Shown piece after piece: positions 9,279 through 19,048 of a DNA stretch of 64,000 nucleotides. Each line of letters begins with the position of its first letter. Positions within the stretch are counted from its first letter, which is position 1. Made by a program: the position numbers and the translations under genes. The notes beneath the pieces are model-generated. The model saw only the letters and a list, made by a program, of their open reading frames with translations. It was not told the DNA's origin and searched no databases. The stretch covers positions 3,720,001 to 3,784,000 of the forward strand of contig NZ_CP022823.1 of NCBI RefSeq assembly GCF_002269255.1, read 5' to 3'. Origin of the DNA: Klebsiella quasivariicola (GTDB taxonomy: Bacteria; Pseudomonadota; Gammaproteobacteria; Enterobacterales; Enterobacteriaceae).

Positions 9279-11219
9279 CTATTCCCGCGCCAGGGCATCC
9301 ACCGGATCGAGCCGCGCCGCATTGCGTGCGGGCAGCCAACCAAACAGCACGCCGGTCAGCGTCGAACAGAGAAAAGCCGTCACCAGCGCCAGCGGAGAAA
9401 AACCGATCTCCCAGCCGGGCAGCACCAACTGCAGAATAAACGCGATCATCAGCGACAACGTCACCCCCAGCGCGCCACCGACCAGGCAAACCAGCACCGC
9501 TTCGATGAGAAACTGCTGTAGCACATCGCTGGCCCGAGCGCCTACCGCCATGCGGATGCCGATCTCCCGCGTTCGCTCTGTCACCGACACCAGCATAATA
9601 TTCATTACACCAATACCACCAACCACCAGAGCAATCACCGCCACCAATGTCAGGAACAGCTGTAAGGTATGTGTGGTCCTTTCGGCGGTTTTCAAGACGC
9701 TGTCCATATTCCAGGTGAATACATCTTTTTTACCATGCCGCAGCTCCAGCAGACGCAGCAGCTGCTTCTCTGCCGTTTCACTGTCGTAGCCTTCATTAAC
9801 GCGCACCGTAATGGAGTTCAGCCACGACTGCCCCATCACTCTTCCCGCCATCGTGGTGTAAGGCAACCAGACGCGGAGAATTTTACTGCTGCCGAACATT
9901 GACTGTTTTTCATCTGCGACGCCAATCACCGTGGCGGGCATATTGCCGACCAGGATCACCTCTCCCACCACTTTCGCTTTATTGGGAAACAGCTGTCGGC
10001 GGGTATTGCTGTCGAGTACCACCACCTGCGCCCGGCTGTTAAGCTGGAGCTCATTAAAGGTATTGCCTTCGCTAAACGTCATGCCATAAACATTAAAATA
10101 CTGCGGCCCGACCCCCTCCGCGCTGGCGGCAACGTCAATATTATTTGCGCGCAGGCGCAGGCTTTTCGACACCGCCGGCGTGGCGGAACGCACCCACGGC
10201 TGTTTCTGGATCGCCAGCAAATCGTCATACTTCAGCGCCTGCTGATAGCGCGGGTCGTCGTCACCAAAATCCTTTCCGGGGTAAACATCGATGGTATTGG
10301 TTCCGATGGCGCGAATATCCGCCAGCACCATCTGCTTAGCCGCATCGCCGACCACCACGATCGACACCACTGAGGCAATACCGATAATGATGCCGAGCAT
10401 GGTCAGCAAAGTGCGCATTTTATTCGCCGCCATCGCCCGCCACGCCATGACCAGCGCTTCGCGAAAGCCGCTGGTAAACTGACGCCACGCCGAAGGCTCC
10501 GCCTGCTGACGGGCGCGCAGCCCGCCGCGCTGTAGACTACCGGGCGGATTGCGGACGATCTCGCCATCGCGGATCTCAACGATCCGCTCCGCCTGAGCGG
10601 CCACCTGCGGATCGTGGGTGACGATAATCACCGTGTGCCCCTGTGCTTTAAGCTGATGGAGGATCGCCATCACCTCTTCGCCGGAATGGCTGTCCAGCGC
10701 GCCGGTTGGTTCATCAGCGAGGATCACCTCCCCGCCGTTCATCAGGGCGCGGGCGATACTGACCCGCTGCTGCTGGCCGCCGGACAACTGCAATGGCTGA
10801 TAGTCCGCCCGATCGCCCAGCCCCAGCCGCACCAGCAGCTCATGGGCGCGCGCCAGGCGCGCCCGCCGTTCACTGCCAGCATATACCGCTGGCACTTCAA
10901 CATTCTGCGCGGCGGTAAGGTGTGACAGCAGGTGATAACGTTGAAAAATAAAGCCAAAGTGTTCCCGCCGCAGCCGCGCCAGCGCATCGCCATCCAGCTG
11001 CGCGATATCGGTTCCCGCCACCCGGTAGGTGCCGCTGGTGGGTTTGTCGAGGCAGCCAAGGATGTTCATTAGCGTCGATTTGCCCGAGCCGGAGGCGCCC
11101 ACGATCGCCACCATCTCACCCGCATGGATGCTGAGGGTGATCCCCTTGAGGACCTCAACGCTGCCGTCGCCAGAAGGGTAGCTACGACGAATATCACGCA
11201 GCTCAAGCAACGCCGTCAT
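9279..11219 (-). CDS. macB: MacB, ABC-type macrolide/peptide efflux ATPase-permease
   Basis: Inner-membrane component of the MacAB-TolC efflux pump (macrolides, enterotoxin and other substrates). The 646 residues consist of an N-terminal ATPase with Walker A GASGSGKS (about 41-48), signature LSGGQQQR and Walker B ILADEPTGALD, then a transmembrane helix near 275, a large periplasmic domain and three C-terminal helices typical of the MacB/FtsX-like permease fold. Its start overlaps the macA stop by 4 nt (ATGA). It ends in PVDALARE as in E. coli. Confidence 0.96.
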   Translation of the reverse strand: MTALLELRDIRRSYPSGDGSVEVLKGITLSIHAGEMVAIVGASGSGKSTLMNILGCLDKPTSGTYRVAGTDIAQLDGDALARLRREHFGFIFQRYHLLSHLTAAQNVEVPAVYAGSERRARLARAHELLVRLGLGDRADYQPLQLSGGQQQRVSIARALMNGGEVILADEPTGALDSHSGEEVMAILHQLKAQGHTVIIVTHDPQVAAQAERIVEIRDGEIVRNPPGSLQRGGLRARQQAEPSAWRQFTSGFREALVMAWRAMAANKMRTLLTMLGIIIGIASVVSIVVVGDAAKQMVLADIRAIGTNTIDVYPGKDFGDDDPRYQQALKYDDLLAIQKQPWVRSATPAVSKSLRLRANNIDVAASAEGVGPQYFNVYGMTFSEGNTFNELQLNSRAQVVVLDSNTRRQLFPNKAKVVGEVILVGNMPATVIGVADEKQSMFGSSKILRVWLPYTTMAGRVMGQSWLNSITVRVNEGYDSETAEKQLLRLLELRHGKKDVFTWNMDSVLKTAERTTHTLQLFLTLVAVIALVVGGIGVMNIMLVSVTERTREIGIRMAVGARASDVLQQFLIEAVLVCLVGGALGVTLSLMIAFILQLVLPGWEIGFSPLALVTAFLCSTLTGVLFGWLPARNAARLDPVDALARE

Positions 11220-12331
11220 TTTGCCGCCCCGCTCGCGCTCTCGCCGACGATCACCTCATCCCCCTCTTCCAGGCCCTGCACCACCGCGACGTCGGTATCG
11301 TTGCGGGCGCCAATGGCAACCTCACGCTCTTTTACCTCACCGGTGCGCAACAGCCGGACGTGGTAGCGGTTATCACCCACCGCGTCGCCCAGGGCGCTCA
11401 GCGGAATAGTGATCACGTTTTTCACCTCGGCCAGTTGAATATGCACCTGCGCGGTCATGTCGAGGCGCAGGATCCCCTGCGGGTTCGGTACCTCGAAGCG
11501 GGCAAAATAGAAGATGGCGTCATTCACTTTTTCCGGCGTCGGCAGAATGTCTTTCAGCTTACCTTCATAGCGGGTTAGCGGGTCGCCCAGTACGGTAAAC
11601 CACGCCTTTTGCCCCGGTCTGAGGTGGATAACATCCGCTTCAGACACCTGCGCTTTGACCAGCATGGTGCTAAGATCCGCCAGCGTCAGAATGTTTGGGG
11701 CTTGCTGCGCCGCGATCACCGTCTGTCCCTGCAGGGTGGTAATTTGCGTCACTTCACCTGCCATCGGCGCCAGTATCCGCGTGTAGTCGAGGTTGGTCTT
11801 CGCGGTATCAAGGGTCGCCTGGTTACGCTTAATTTGCGCCTCAATCGTACCGATTTGCGCCTGTTTCACCGCCAGGTCGGTGGTCGCGGTATCGAGGTCC
11901 TGTCGCGACACCAGCTGGCGCTGCGCCAGCTGTTGCTGACGGGCAAGAGTCACCTGCGCCAGTTTACTCTCTGCGCGTGCCTGGTTGAGCTGGGCCCGCA
12001 GTTCCATTAGCGTGGCTTCAACCTCTTTAATCTGGTTTTGCGCCTGCTCAGGATCGATAACCCCCAGCAACTGGTCCTTTTTGACCTTATCGCCAATATT
12101 GACATGTAGCGTTTTCAGCTGTCCGCTGACCTGGGCCCCCACGTCAACTTTGCGCAAGGCGTCCAGCTTGCCGGTGGCCAGCACGCTCTGCTGGAGGTCG
12201 CCTTTACGCACCACCAGCGTCTGATAGTGCGGCAGTGGCGCGTTGAGAATGCGCCATCCCCAGACGGCTAACGCCAGTACAACGATTGCCAGCAGCCACC
12301 AGATGGTCCTGCGTTTTCCCTTCACTTTCAT
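11216..12331 (-). CDS. macA: MacA, periplasmic adaptor of MacAB-TolC
   Basis: Membrane fusion protein linking MacB to TolC and stimulating MacB ATPase activity. The 371-residue product starts with a basic stretch and one N-terminal membrane anchor (residues about 10-28), then a lipoyl half-motif, a long coiled-coil hairpin rich in Q/A/L (about 100-180), and beta-barrel domains. Conserved text includes SVLATGKLDALRKVDVGAQV. It is the first gene of the macAB unit. Confidence 0.96.
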   Translation of the reverse strand: MKVKGKRRTIWWLLAIVVLALAVWGWRILNAPLPHYQTLVVRKGDLQQSVLATGKLDALRKVDVGAQVSGQLKTLHVNIGDKVKKDQLLGVIDPEQAQNQIKEVEATLMELRAQLNQARAESKLAQVTLARQQQLAQRQLVSRQDLDTATTDLAVKQAQIGTIEAQIKRNQATLDTAKTNLDYTRILAPMAGEVTQITTLQGQTVIAAQQAPNILTLADLSTMLVKAQVSEADVIHLRPGQKAWFTVLGDPLTRYEGKLKDILPTPEKVNDAIFYFARFEVPNPQGILRLDMTAQVHIQLAEVKNVITIPLSALGDAVGDNRYHVRLLRTGEVKEREVAIGARNDTDVAVVQGLEEGDEVIVGESASGAAK

Positions 12332-12478
12332 AATCCGATTCCTGCTGTTTCTCCTGCCGCTTCAGGCGGTGATTCTATCGAAACCCACTGGCGACAGAAC
12401 ACCCATTTTTAGCGTTGCTTACGTTTTGTTGAGCTGCCGGAGAAGTTTGCGCCGTCGGTATTCCCGGCGGCGATGAGA

Positions 12479-14137
12479 TTAATCAGCGCGACCGCGTGCC
12501 AGCCACAGCACCCGCGAGAACATTTTTTTCAGCAACGTTGGCACCGCGTCCACCCCACGACGGCCCGCTTCCATCGCCACCTCAATAGCCAGGTCAGGTT
12601 TAGATGAGCGATGGATGGCTTTAGTGATCACCCGCCGCATATTCATCGGGACATTGGCCGGGATCTGCGCCACCCGGTGATAAACATCATCAAATCCCTG
12701 GCGATACATAAAATGTTCCATATCCAGCGCCGGCAGGCTGGTCAAATGGTCGCGCTCCAGCTCACGATCGTTATTGAGCAGACCGCGCACCGTCGCGGCA
12801 TATTTTTTCCCCGCTTCATCACCATCCACCAGAACGTGCCACTGGATCCCCATCCGCCGGGCAAATTTGATTAATGGTTTCAGGCCGGACTGGGCGAATT
12901 CAATCACCTTCACCCCCTCGGCATCAAAATGATGGCCACACTGGCGGGCCAGTTCGTTGATGACCCAGGTCTCTGTCTCCCCCTCCACCAGCAGCCAGCA
13001 GCGGGCGAAGAGCGATGAAGCGCGATTGAAACGAATATGAAAAGCGATACGCCGGCTGTCTTCGGCATTCATTCCGCCCGGCCCCAGCCGCCACGCCGAT
13101 ACCCGCGCAGACTCGCGCACCAACCGGCATACCTGCTCCACCGGCGTCAGGGACAACAGCTCTCCGGAGTTGGTGGTGGTCACGCGCTGCAACGGCAACA
13201 AATTCAGCAGGTGCCAGGCGACGGAGAGCATGATCGGATGCAAACGGGTTTCCGGATCTTCAATCAGCAGCAATGGCCGCGCATCGCGATCGAGACGTAC
13301 TGTTCCTTTGGCCTGCAGCAGGGTGGCAAACAGCCCCAGCAGGATCACCCGATGGCTTCTCCCGCCGGGCTTATCAATCATCCGGTTGATAATATCCAGA
13401 TACCGCCAGCTGCGCTGTTCATCATGAGAGCGCCGCCGCATCAGGCGATGTCGCGTCTGAGCGCTACTTTGCTCAGCAAAGTAATGCTCCAGCAGTTGCA
13501 CCATGGCCGACAGCCCCTGGCGGATCTGACCGTCAGATAAATTTTGCGGATGGCTGACCAGTTCGCGGGACAGGAAATCCAGCTGGCGGGCGGTGATCTC
13601 TATCTGCGGCGAGTGCGGTACCGTCCCGTTATGAATGCGCCGCATAAAGCGCGCGTCGCGCAGGCGCAACACCGGCATCAATCGCACCAGGTGTCGGGCC
13701 AGCTCGTCAATATCTTCCAGCGCCAGCGCTTCACCTTCACCATCGATAAAACTGCGCAGGGTCAACACGCTGTCGTCCCCGGCGAGCTCGCCCTCGAGGC
13801 GGTAGAACACCCGGTGATACCCGTCATCGCAAGGCACCCAGCAGCGCTGAAGCGGACGAAAGCGCCGCACCCGATGGCGACCAGGTTCCGTTTCGCGGAA
13901 GGTCAGGATAATGTGCAAATGGTGTTCGCGCCCCTGGATGTCACCGGGCGGAAACCAGAAGTCATCGCGGACAAAGTGATAAAGATCGAACTCAGGGGAC
14001 AAAAGCAGGGTCAGCGCATCGAGCAGACTGGACTTCCCCCACGCGTTCTCCCCGATCAGGACGTTATTTTGCTCCAGCATCAACGACAAACGATTGATAC
14101 CGCGAAAACCGACGATTTCTACGCGCTCAAGAAGCAT
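12479..14137 (-). CDS. ybjD: OLD-family ATP-dependent endonuclease YbjD
   Basis: A 552-residue protein with an SMC/RecF-like ATPase at the N-terminus (Walker A GENAWGKS near residue 29-36, LLLIEDPETRLHP Walker B/D-loop region near 300) and a C-terminal TOPRIM nuclease domain (LVEGETE near 390 and VDGDEAGKKYA near 440). This is the OLD nuclease layout; members include phage P2 Old and Gabija GajA, while the cellular role of YbjD is not established. The start MLLERVEIVGF at 14137 follows a strong GGAGGGG site; an ORF from 14176 would add 13 unsupported residues. Confidence 0.93.
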   Translation of the reverse strand: MLLERVEIVGFRGINRLSLMLEQNNVLIGENAWGKSSLLDALTLLLSPEFDLYHFVRDDFWFPPGDIQGREHHLHIILTFRETEPGRHRVRRFRPLQRCWVPCDDGYHRVFYRLEGELAGDDSVLTLRSFIDGEGEALALEDIDELARHLVRLMPVLRLRDARFMRRIHNGTVPHSPQIEITARQLDFLSRELVSHPQNLSDGQIRQGLSAMVQLLEHYFAEQSSAQTRHRLMRRRSHDEQRSWRYLDIINRMIDKPGGRSHRVILLGLFATLLQAKGTVRLDRDARPLLLIEDPETRLHPIMLSVAWHLLNLLPLQRVTTTNSGELLSLTPVEQVCRLVRESARVSAWRLGPGGMNAEDSRRIAFHIRFNRASSLFARCWLLVEGETETWVINELARQCGHHFDAEGVKVIEFAQSGLKPLIKFARRMGIQWHVLVDGDEAGKKYAATVRGLLNNDRELERDHLTSLPALDMEHFMYRQGFDDVYHRVAQIPANVPMNMRRVITKAIHRSSKPDLAIEVAMEAGRRGVDAVPTLLKKMFSRVLWLARGRAD

Positions 14138-14556
14138 ATCCCCTCCGCTACACCACCCCTCTCCTTCAGTAATCAACAGTATAGCGAGGGCGACGGCAAG
14201 ATGACACTCCGCTTAATCGCCTCTGGGCATCATATTCAGTAAGTAAAATATATTCATAAAATTGTTCAATTATCCCCTATTAACGGCTATTGATTATTCA
14301 TCAAACAAAATAGTTTTATTTTAGACGTTCTGTTCTACACTATTGGTAATCTCGCACGGATAAAGGAATGGCAATCCCGGCAAACGGAATCTCTTCACCT
14401 TGCCCTAAATCAAATAATATCAATATATTTAACTGGCTGTGGGATGGCGATTATCTCTAAAATAACGCCGCTTTATTTTTGTCGTCGTCCCTTATCACGA
14501 TAAATAAAGACCGGCACGGTCCGCTCGTGCGCGTATACATTTAAATTGAGGTGGTT
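14138..14556. promoter_or_regulatory. Divergent ybjD / aqpZ promoter region
   Basis: A 419-nt AT-rich gap between divergently read ybjD and aqpZ. Many TATT/AATA runs are seen around 14240-14330 and 14400-14480, but no ORF with a ribosome site. GAGGTGG just before 14557 is the aqpZ ribosome site. Confidence 0.4.
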
Positions 14557-15252
14557 ATGTTCAGAAAATTAGCAGCCGAATGTTTCGGTACCTTCTGGCT
14601 TGTATTTGGTGGCTGCGGTAGCGCCGTGCTGGCCGCAGCATTCCCCGAGCTGGGTATCGGTTTTGCCGGCGTGGCGCTGGCCTTTGGTTTAACGGTACTT
14701 ACTATGGCGTTCGCCGTGGGCCATATTTCCGGGGGCCATTTCAACCCGGCGGTAACGTTAGGCCTGTGGGCCGGCGGTCGTTTCCCGGCAAAAGAGGTGA
14801 TTGGCTATATTATTGCCCAGGTCGTCGGCGGGATTATTGCCGCCGCGGTCCTGTATGTGGTGGCCAGTGGTAAAGCAGGCTTTGATGCCGCCGCCAGCGG
14901 CTTTGCTTCCAACGGCTATGGCGAGCACTCTCCGGGTGGCTTCTCTATGCTGTCGGCTATCGTTATTGAAATCGTCCTGACCTGCGGCTTCCTGCTGGTT
15001 ATCCATGGCGCGACCGATAAACACGCGCCGGCGGGCTTTGCGCCGATCGCTATCGGCCTGGCGCTGACCCTCATCCACCTGATCAGCATTCCGGTCACTA
15101 ACACCTCCGTCAACCCGGCGCGCAGCACCGCGGTGGCGATTTTCCAGGGCGGCTGGGCGCTGCAGCAGCTATGGTTGTTCTGGGTCATGCCGATCGTTGG
15201 CGGGATCCTCGGCGGCGTGCTGTATCGCACTCTGCTGGAAAAACGCGATTAA
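14557..15252 (+). CDS. aqpZ: Aquaporin Z
   Basis: Tetrameric water channel of the inner membrane. The 231-residue protein has six transmembrane helices and both NPA half-helices, GHFNPAVT (near residue 60) and TSVNPARS (near 184), with the Arg of the selectivity filter directly after the second. The ATG at 14557 is chosen over a GTG at 14551 because it gives MFRKLAAECFGTFWLVFGG and has GAGGTGG upstream. Confidence 0.97.
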   Translation: MFRKLAAECFGTFWLVFGGCGSAVLAAAFPELGIGFAGVALAFGLTVLTMAFAVGHISGGHFNPAVTLGLWAGGRFPAKEVIGYIIAQVVGGIIAAAVLYVVASGKAGFDAAASGFASNGYGEHSPGGFSMLSAIVIEIVLTCGFLLVIHGATDKHAPAGFAPIAIGLALTLIHLISIPVTNTSVNPARSTAVAIFQGGWALQQLWLFWVMPIVGGILGGVLYRTLLEKRD

Positions 15253-15259
15253 CCCTTTC

Positions 15260-15286
15260 AAAGCCCGGTTCTCCGGGCTTTTTCTT
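15260..15286 (+). terminator. aqpZ terminator
   Basis: Perfect stem AAGCCCGG / CCGGGCTT with TTCT loop, followed by TTTC, 8 nt after the aqpZ stop. Confidence 0.85.
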
Positions 15287-15366
15287 TCTGGTGACTGCTT
15301 TACTCGGCCCGGTGATTTGGGTAGTGTCATGGGCGCTATTCTCATCATGCAAGGGCTGCGTCGTTC

Positions 15367-16266
15367 ATGTTCTCGGGACTGTTCATCATTCTGTTGCCGC
15401 TGGTCGTCGGCTATTTACTGCCTCTTCGTCACCCCTCCGCGCTAAAACTGATTAACCGGATGCTCAGCTGGATTGTCTATGTCATCCTCTTTTTTATGGG
15501 GATCAGCCTGGCGTTTCTCGACAATCTGGCCAGCAACCTGTTAGCGATACTGCATTACGCCGCGGTCAGCGTAGTTATCATTTTACTGTGTAATATCGCC
15601 GCCCTGCTGTGGCTGGAAAGAAAAATGCCCTGGCGTAGTCAACATCGTCAGGAGAAATTACCCTCGCGCCTGGCCATGGCTCTCGAATCACTTCAGCTAT
15701 GCGGTGTGGTAGTGCTCGGTTTTTTGCTTGGCCTGACCGGCCTGCCTTTTTTACAGCACGCGACCGAAGCCAGCGAATATACGCTGATTTTTCTCCTGTT
15801 CCTCGTCGGTATTCAATTACGCAATAACGGAATGAGCCTGCGACAAATAGTTCTTAACCGGCGGGGAATGATCGTCGCGGTGGTGGTCACCGCCAGTTCA
15901 TTACTCGGCGGGATACTCAATGCGTTTATTCTCGGTCTGCCATTAAAGACCGGTCTGGCGATGGCCAGCGGCTTTGGCTGGTACTCGCTCTCCGGTATTT
16001 TACTCACCGAATCCTTTGGCCCGGTGATTGGCAGCGCGGCGTTCTTTAACGATCTGTGCCGCGAGCTGCTGGCCATCATGTTAATTCCGGGTTTAATTCG
16101 CCGCAGCCGCTCCACGGCGCTGGGGCTGTGTGGCGCCACCTCGATGGATTTCACCTTACCGGTACTCCAGCGTTCCGGCGGGGTCGAGATCGTCCCTGCC
16201 GCCATCGTGCACGGTTTTCTTCTCAGCCTGCTGGTCCCGATCCTGATCGCCTTTTTCACCGCCTGA
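15367..16266 (+). CDS. lysO: Lysine exporter LysO
   Basis: A 299-residue inner-membrane protein with roughly eight hydrophobic segments (DUF340 family), known in E. coli as the L-lysine (and thialysine) exporter LysO/YbjE. Conserved segments include MGISLAFLDNLASNLLAILHY, SGFGWYSLSGILLTESFGP and GATSMDFTLPVLQR. The start MFSGLFIILLP at 15367 gives exactly the E. coli length. ArgP-dependent expression is known in E. coli; I did not locate an operator here. Confidence 0.94.
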   Translation: MFSGLFIILLPLVVGYLLPLRHPSALKLINRMLSWIVYVILFFMGISLAFLDNLASNLLAILHYAAVSVVIILLCNIAALLWLERKMPWRSQHRQEKLPSRLAMALESLQLCGVVVLGFLLGLTGLPFLQHATEASEYTLIFLLFLVGIQLRNNGMSLRQIVLNRRGMIVAVVVTASSLLGGILNAFILGLPLKTGLAMASGFGWYSLSGILLTESFGPVIGSAAFFNDLCRELLAIMLIPGLIRRSRSTALGLCGATSMDFTLPVLQRSGGVEIVPAAIVHGFLLSLLVPILIAFFTA

Positions 16267-16372
16267 GCACGCGCTGGCGGCAGCCACCTGCCGCCAAATT
16301 TGCGCTAAATCAATCTCCCTTTAAGTTGTATCAGAAATACCTTTTCTCCTGGTGTCGTGCGGCATAACCTTA

Positions 16373-16395
16373 AACATGTATATTAAATATAACTT
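16373..16395 (+). promoter_or_regulatory. NsrR-type operator upstream of hcp
   Basis: An 11-1-11 inverted repeat, AACATGTATAT then T then AAATATAACTT, agreeing with 9 of 11 positions in each half with the NsrR pattern AAGATGYATTT / AAATRCATCTT. It ends 13 nt before the hcp start codon, so it overlaps the transcription start region. NsrR is the nitric-oxide-sensing repressor known to control hcp-hcr in E. coli. Confidence 0.75.
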
Positions 16396-16408
16396 TAAAG
16401 GTGTGACC

Positions 16409-18061
16409 ATGTTTTGTGTGCAATGTGAACAAACCATTCGTACTCCAGCCGGCAACGGCTGCTCTTACGCGCAGGGAATGTGCGGTAAAACAGCGGAAAC
16501 CTCCGATCTGCAGGATCTGCTGATTGCGTCACTGCAAGGCCTGTCCGCCTGGGCGCTCAAAGCGCGTGAATATGGCATTATCGATCATGAGGTCGACAGC
16601 TTTGCCCCCCGCGCGTTCTTCTCCACCCTGACCAACGTGAACTTCGACTCTCCGCGTATTGTCGGCTACGCCCGTCAGGCGATCGCGATGCGCGAGGCAC
16701 TGAAAGCGCAATGCCTGGCTATTGATGCCAGCGCCGCGGTCGATAGCCCGGTCGCCGACCTGCAGCTGGTCAGCGACGATCTGGGCGACCTGCAGCGTCA
16801 GGCGGCGGACTATACCCCGAATAAAGACAAAGCCGCCATCGGTGAGAATATCCTCGGCCTGCGTCTGCTGTGCCTGTACGGCCTGAAAGGCGCGGCGGCC
16901 TATATGGAACACGCCCATGTGCTCGGCCAGTACGACAACGCTATTTATGCCCAGTACCATAAAATCATGGCATGGCTGGGAACCTGGCCGGCCGATATGA
17001 ACGCTCTGCTGGAGTGTTCGATGGAAATCGGCCAGATGAACTTCAAAGTGATGAGCATCCTCGACGCCGGTGAAACCACCAAATACGGCCACCCGACGCC
17101 GACTCAGGTCAACGTTAAAGCCACCGAAGGGAAGTGCATCCTGATCTCCGGTCACGATCTGAAGGATCTTTATAATCTGCTGGAGCAGACAGAAGGCACC
17201 GGCGTCAACGTCTATACCCACGGCGAAATGCTGCCGGCGCACGGCTATCCGGAGCTGCGTAAATTCAAACATCTGATCGGCAACTACGGCAGCGGCTGGC
17301 AGAACCAGCAAGTGGAATTTGCCCGCTTCCCGGGTCCCATCGTGATGACCTCTAACTGCATCATCGACCCGACCGTCGGCGCCTACGACGACCGCATCTG
17401 GACCCGCAGCATCGTCGGCTGGCCAGGCGTCAACCATCTGGAAGGCGAAGACTTCTCTCCGGTTATTGCCCAGGCGCAGCAGATGGCGGGCTTCCCGTAT
17501 AGCGAAATCCCGCATCTGATCACCGTCGGCTTTGGCCGTCAAACGCTGCTCGGCGCGGCGGATACACTGATCGATCTGGTCAGCCGCGAAAAACTGCGCC
17601 ACATCTTCCTCGTTGGCGGCTGCGATGGCGCGCGCGGCGAACGTAACTACTTCACCGATTTTGCCACCAGCGTGCCGGACGATTGCCTGATCCTGACGCT
17701 TGCCTGCGGTAAATACCGCTTCAACAAGCTGGACTTTGGCGATATCGAAGGGCTGCCGCGCCTGGTCGACGCCGGGCAATGTAACGATGCCTATTCGGCA
17801 ATTATTCTGGCAGTGACGCTGGCGGAAAAACTGGGCTGTGGCGTCAACGATCTGCCGCTGTCGCTGGTGCTCTCCTGGTTCGAACAGAAAGCGATCGTCA
17901 TCTTGTTGACGCTGCTGTCGCTGGGGGTGAAAAACATCGTCACCGGCCCGACTGCGCCTGGCTTCTTCACGCCGGACCTGCTGGCGGTCCTCAACGAGAA
18001 GTTCGGCCTGCGTTCCGTCACCACCGTTGAACAAGATATGCAGCAGTTGCTGAGTGCGTAA
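16409..18061 (+). CDS. hcp: Hcp, hybrid-cluster protein (NO reductase)
   Basis: Iron-sulfur protein that reduces nitric oxide to N2O under anaerobic nitrosative stress; in E. coli it also acts in protein S-nitrosylation. The 550-residue product begins MFCVQCEQT, with Cys3, Cys6, Cys18 and Cys25 as the N-terminal cluster ligands in the enterobacterial spacing, and C-terminal hybrid-cluster motifs GGCDGARGE, LACGKYRF and DAGQCNDAYSA. The start at 16409 is set by this Cys motif. hcr follows after 9 nt with ribosome site AAGGAG. Confidence 0.97.
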   Translation: MFCVQCEQTIRTPAGNGCSYAQGMCGKTAETSDLQDLLIASLQGLSAWALKAREYGIIDHEVDSFAPRAFFSTLTNVNFDSPRIVGYARQAIAMREALKAQCLAIDASAAVDSPVADLQLVSDDLGDLQRQAADYTPNKDKAAIGENILGLRLLCLYGLKGAAAYMEHAHVLGQYDNAIYAQYHKIMAWLGTWPADMNALLECSMEIGQMNFKVMSILDAGETTKYGHPTPTQVNVKATEGKCILISGHDLKDLYNLLEQTEGTGVNVYTHGEMLPAHGYPELRKFKHLIGNYGSGWQNQQVEFARFPGPIVMTSNCIIDPTVGAYDDRIWTRSIVGWPGVNHLEGEDFSPVIAQAQQMAGFPYSEIPHLITVGFGRQTLLGAADTLIDLVSREKLRHIFLVGGCDGARGERNYFTDFATSVPDDCLILTLACGKYRFNKLDFGDIEGLPRLVDAGQCNDAYSAIILAVTLAEKLGCGVNDLPLSLVLSWFEQKAIVILLTLLSLGVKNIVTGPTAPGFFTPDLLAVLNEKFGLRSVTTVEQDMQQLLSA

Positions 18062-18070
18062 GGAGTCCTG

Positions 18071-19039
18071 ATGACTATGCCAACCCCCCAGTGCCCGTGG
18101 CGGATGCAGGTTCACCACATTCACCAGGAAACCCCGGACGTGTGGACCCTTTCGCTGCTGTGCCACGATTACTATCCGTACCGTGCTGGCCAGTACGCTC
18201 TGGTCAGCGTGCGTAACTCGGCGGAAACGCTGCGCGCTTATACCCTCTCTTCGACGCCGGGGGTCAGCGAATACATTACGCTGACCGTTCGTCGTATTGA
18301 CGAGGGTGTGGGATCGCAGTGGTTAACCCGCGAGGTCAAACGCGGCGATTATCTTTGGCTGTCGGATGCCATGGGCGAGTTTACCTGTGACGACAAAGCG
18401 GAAGATAAATTCCTGCTGCTGGCCGCCGGCTGTGGGGTGACGCCGATCATGTCGATGCGCCGCTGGCTGGCGAAGCACCGCCCGCAGGCGGACGTGCAGG
18501 TTATCTATAACGTTCGTTCGCCGGAGGATGTCATTTTCGCTGAAGCGTGGCGCGAGTATCCGGTCACCCTGGTGGCGGAGCACCATGCCGCCCATGGCTT
18601 TGTTGCCGGACGCCTCACCCGCGAGCTGTTGCAAAGCGTGCCGGATTTAACCAGCCGCATCGTGATGACCTGCGGCCCGGCACCTTATATGGAGAAGGTC
18701 GAGCAGGAGGTGACCGCCTTAGGGGTCACCCGCTTCTATAAGGAGAAGTTTTTCACTCCGGTGGCGGAGGCGGCCACCAGCGGGTTGAAATTCACTAAAC
18801 TGCAGCCGGCAAAAACGTTCTACGCGCCGGTTGGCACCACGTTGCTGGAAGCGCTGGAGAGCAATAAGGTGCCGGTGACCGTCGCCTGCCGCGCCGGCGT
18901 CTGCGGCTGCTGCAAAACCAAAGTGGTTTCCGGGAAGTACAACGTCACCAGCACCATGACGTTGACCGACGCTGAAATCGCCGACGGCTATGTGCTGGCC
19001 TGCTCCTGTCACCCGCAAAGCGATCTGGTTCTCGCCTGA
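18071..19039 (+). CDS. hcr: Hcr, NADH oxidoreductase for Hcp
   Basis: Transfers electrons from NADH to Hcp. The 322 residues include an FAD domain (RAYTLSST), an NAD domain (LLAAGCGVTPIMSM, MTCGPAPYM) and a C-terminal plant-type [2Fe-2S] ferredoxin domain with CRAGVCGCC and a final CSCH. It is cotranscribed with hcp and shares the NsrR-type operator. No unusual change seen. Confidence 0.97.
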   Translation: MTMPTPQCPWRMQVHHIHQETPDVWTLSLLCHDYYPYRAGQYALVSVRNSAETLRAYTLSSTPGVSEYITLTVRRIDEGVGSQWLTREVKRGDYLWLSDAMGEFTCDDKAEDKFLLLAAGCGVTPIMSMRRWLAKHRPQADVQVIYNVRSPEDVIFAEAWREYPVTLVAEHHAAHGFVAGRLTRELLQSVPDLTSRIVMTCGPAPYMEKVEQEVTALGVTRFYKEKFFTPVAEAATSGLKFTKLQPAKTFYAPVGTTLLEALESNKVPVTVACRAGVCGCCKTKVVSGKYNVTSTMTLTDAEIADGYVLACSCHPQSDLVLA

Positions 19040-19048
19040 GGTCAAAAT

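Noticed and set aside
16529..18166. 545-codon open frame antisense to hcp
   Set aside because: It is the reverse of a highly conserved, GC-rich gene, has no ribosome site or family resemblance, and its residue make-up (many H, Q, D, R) is typical of antisense shadows.
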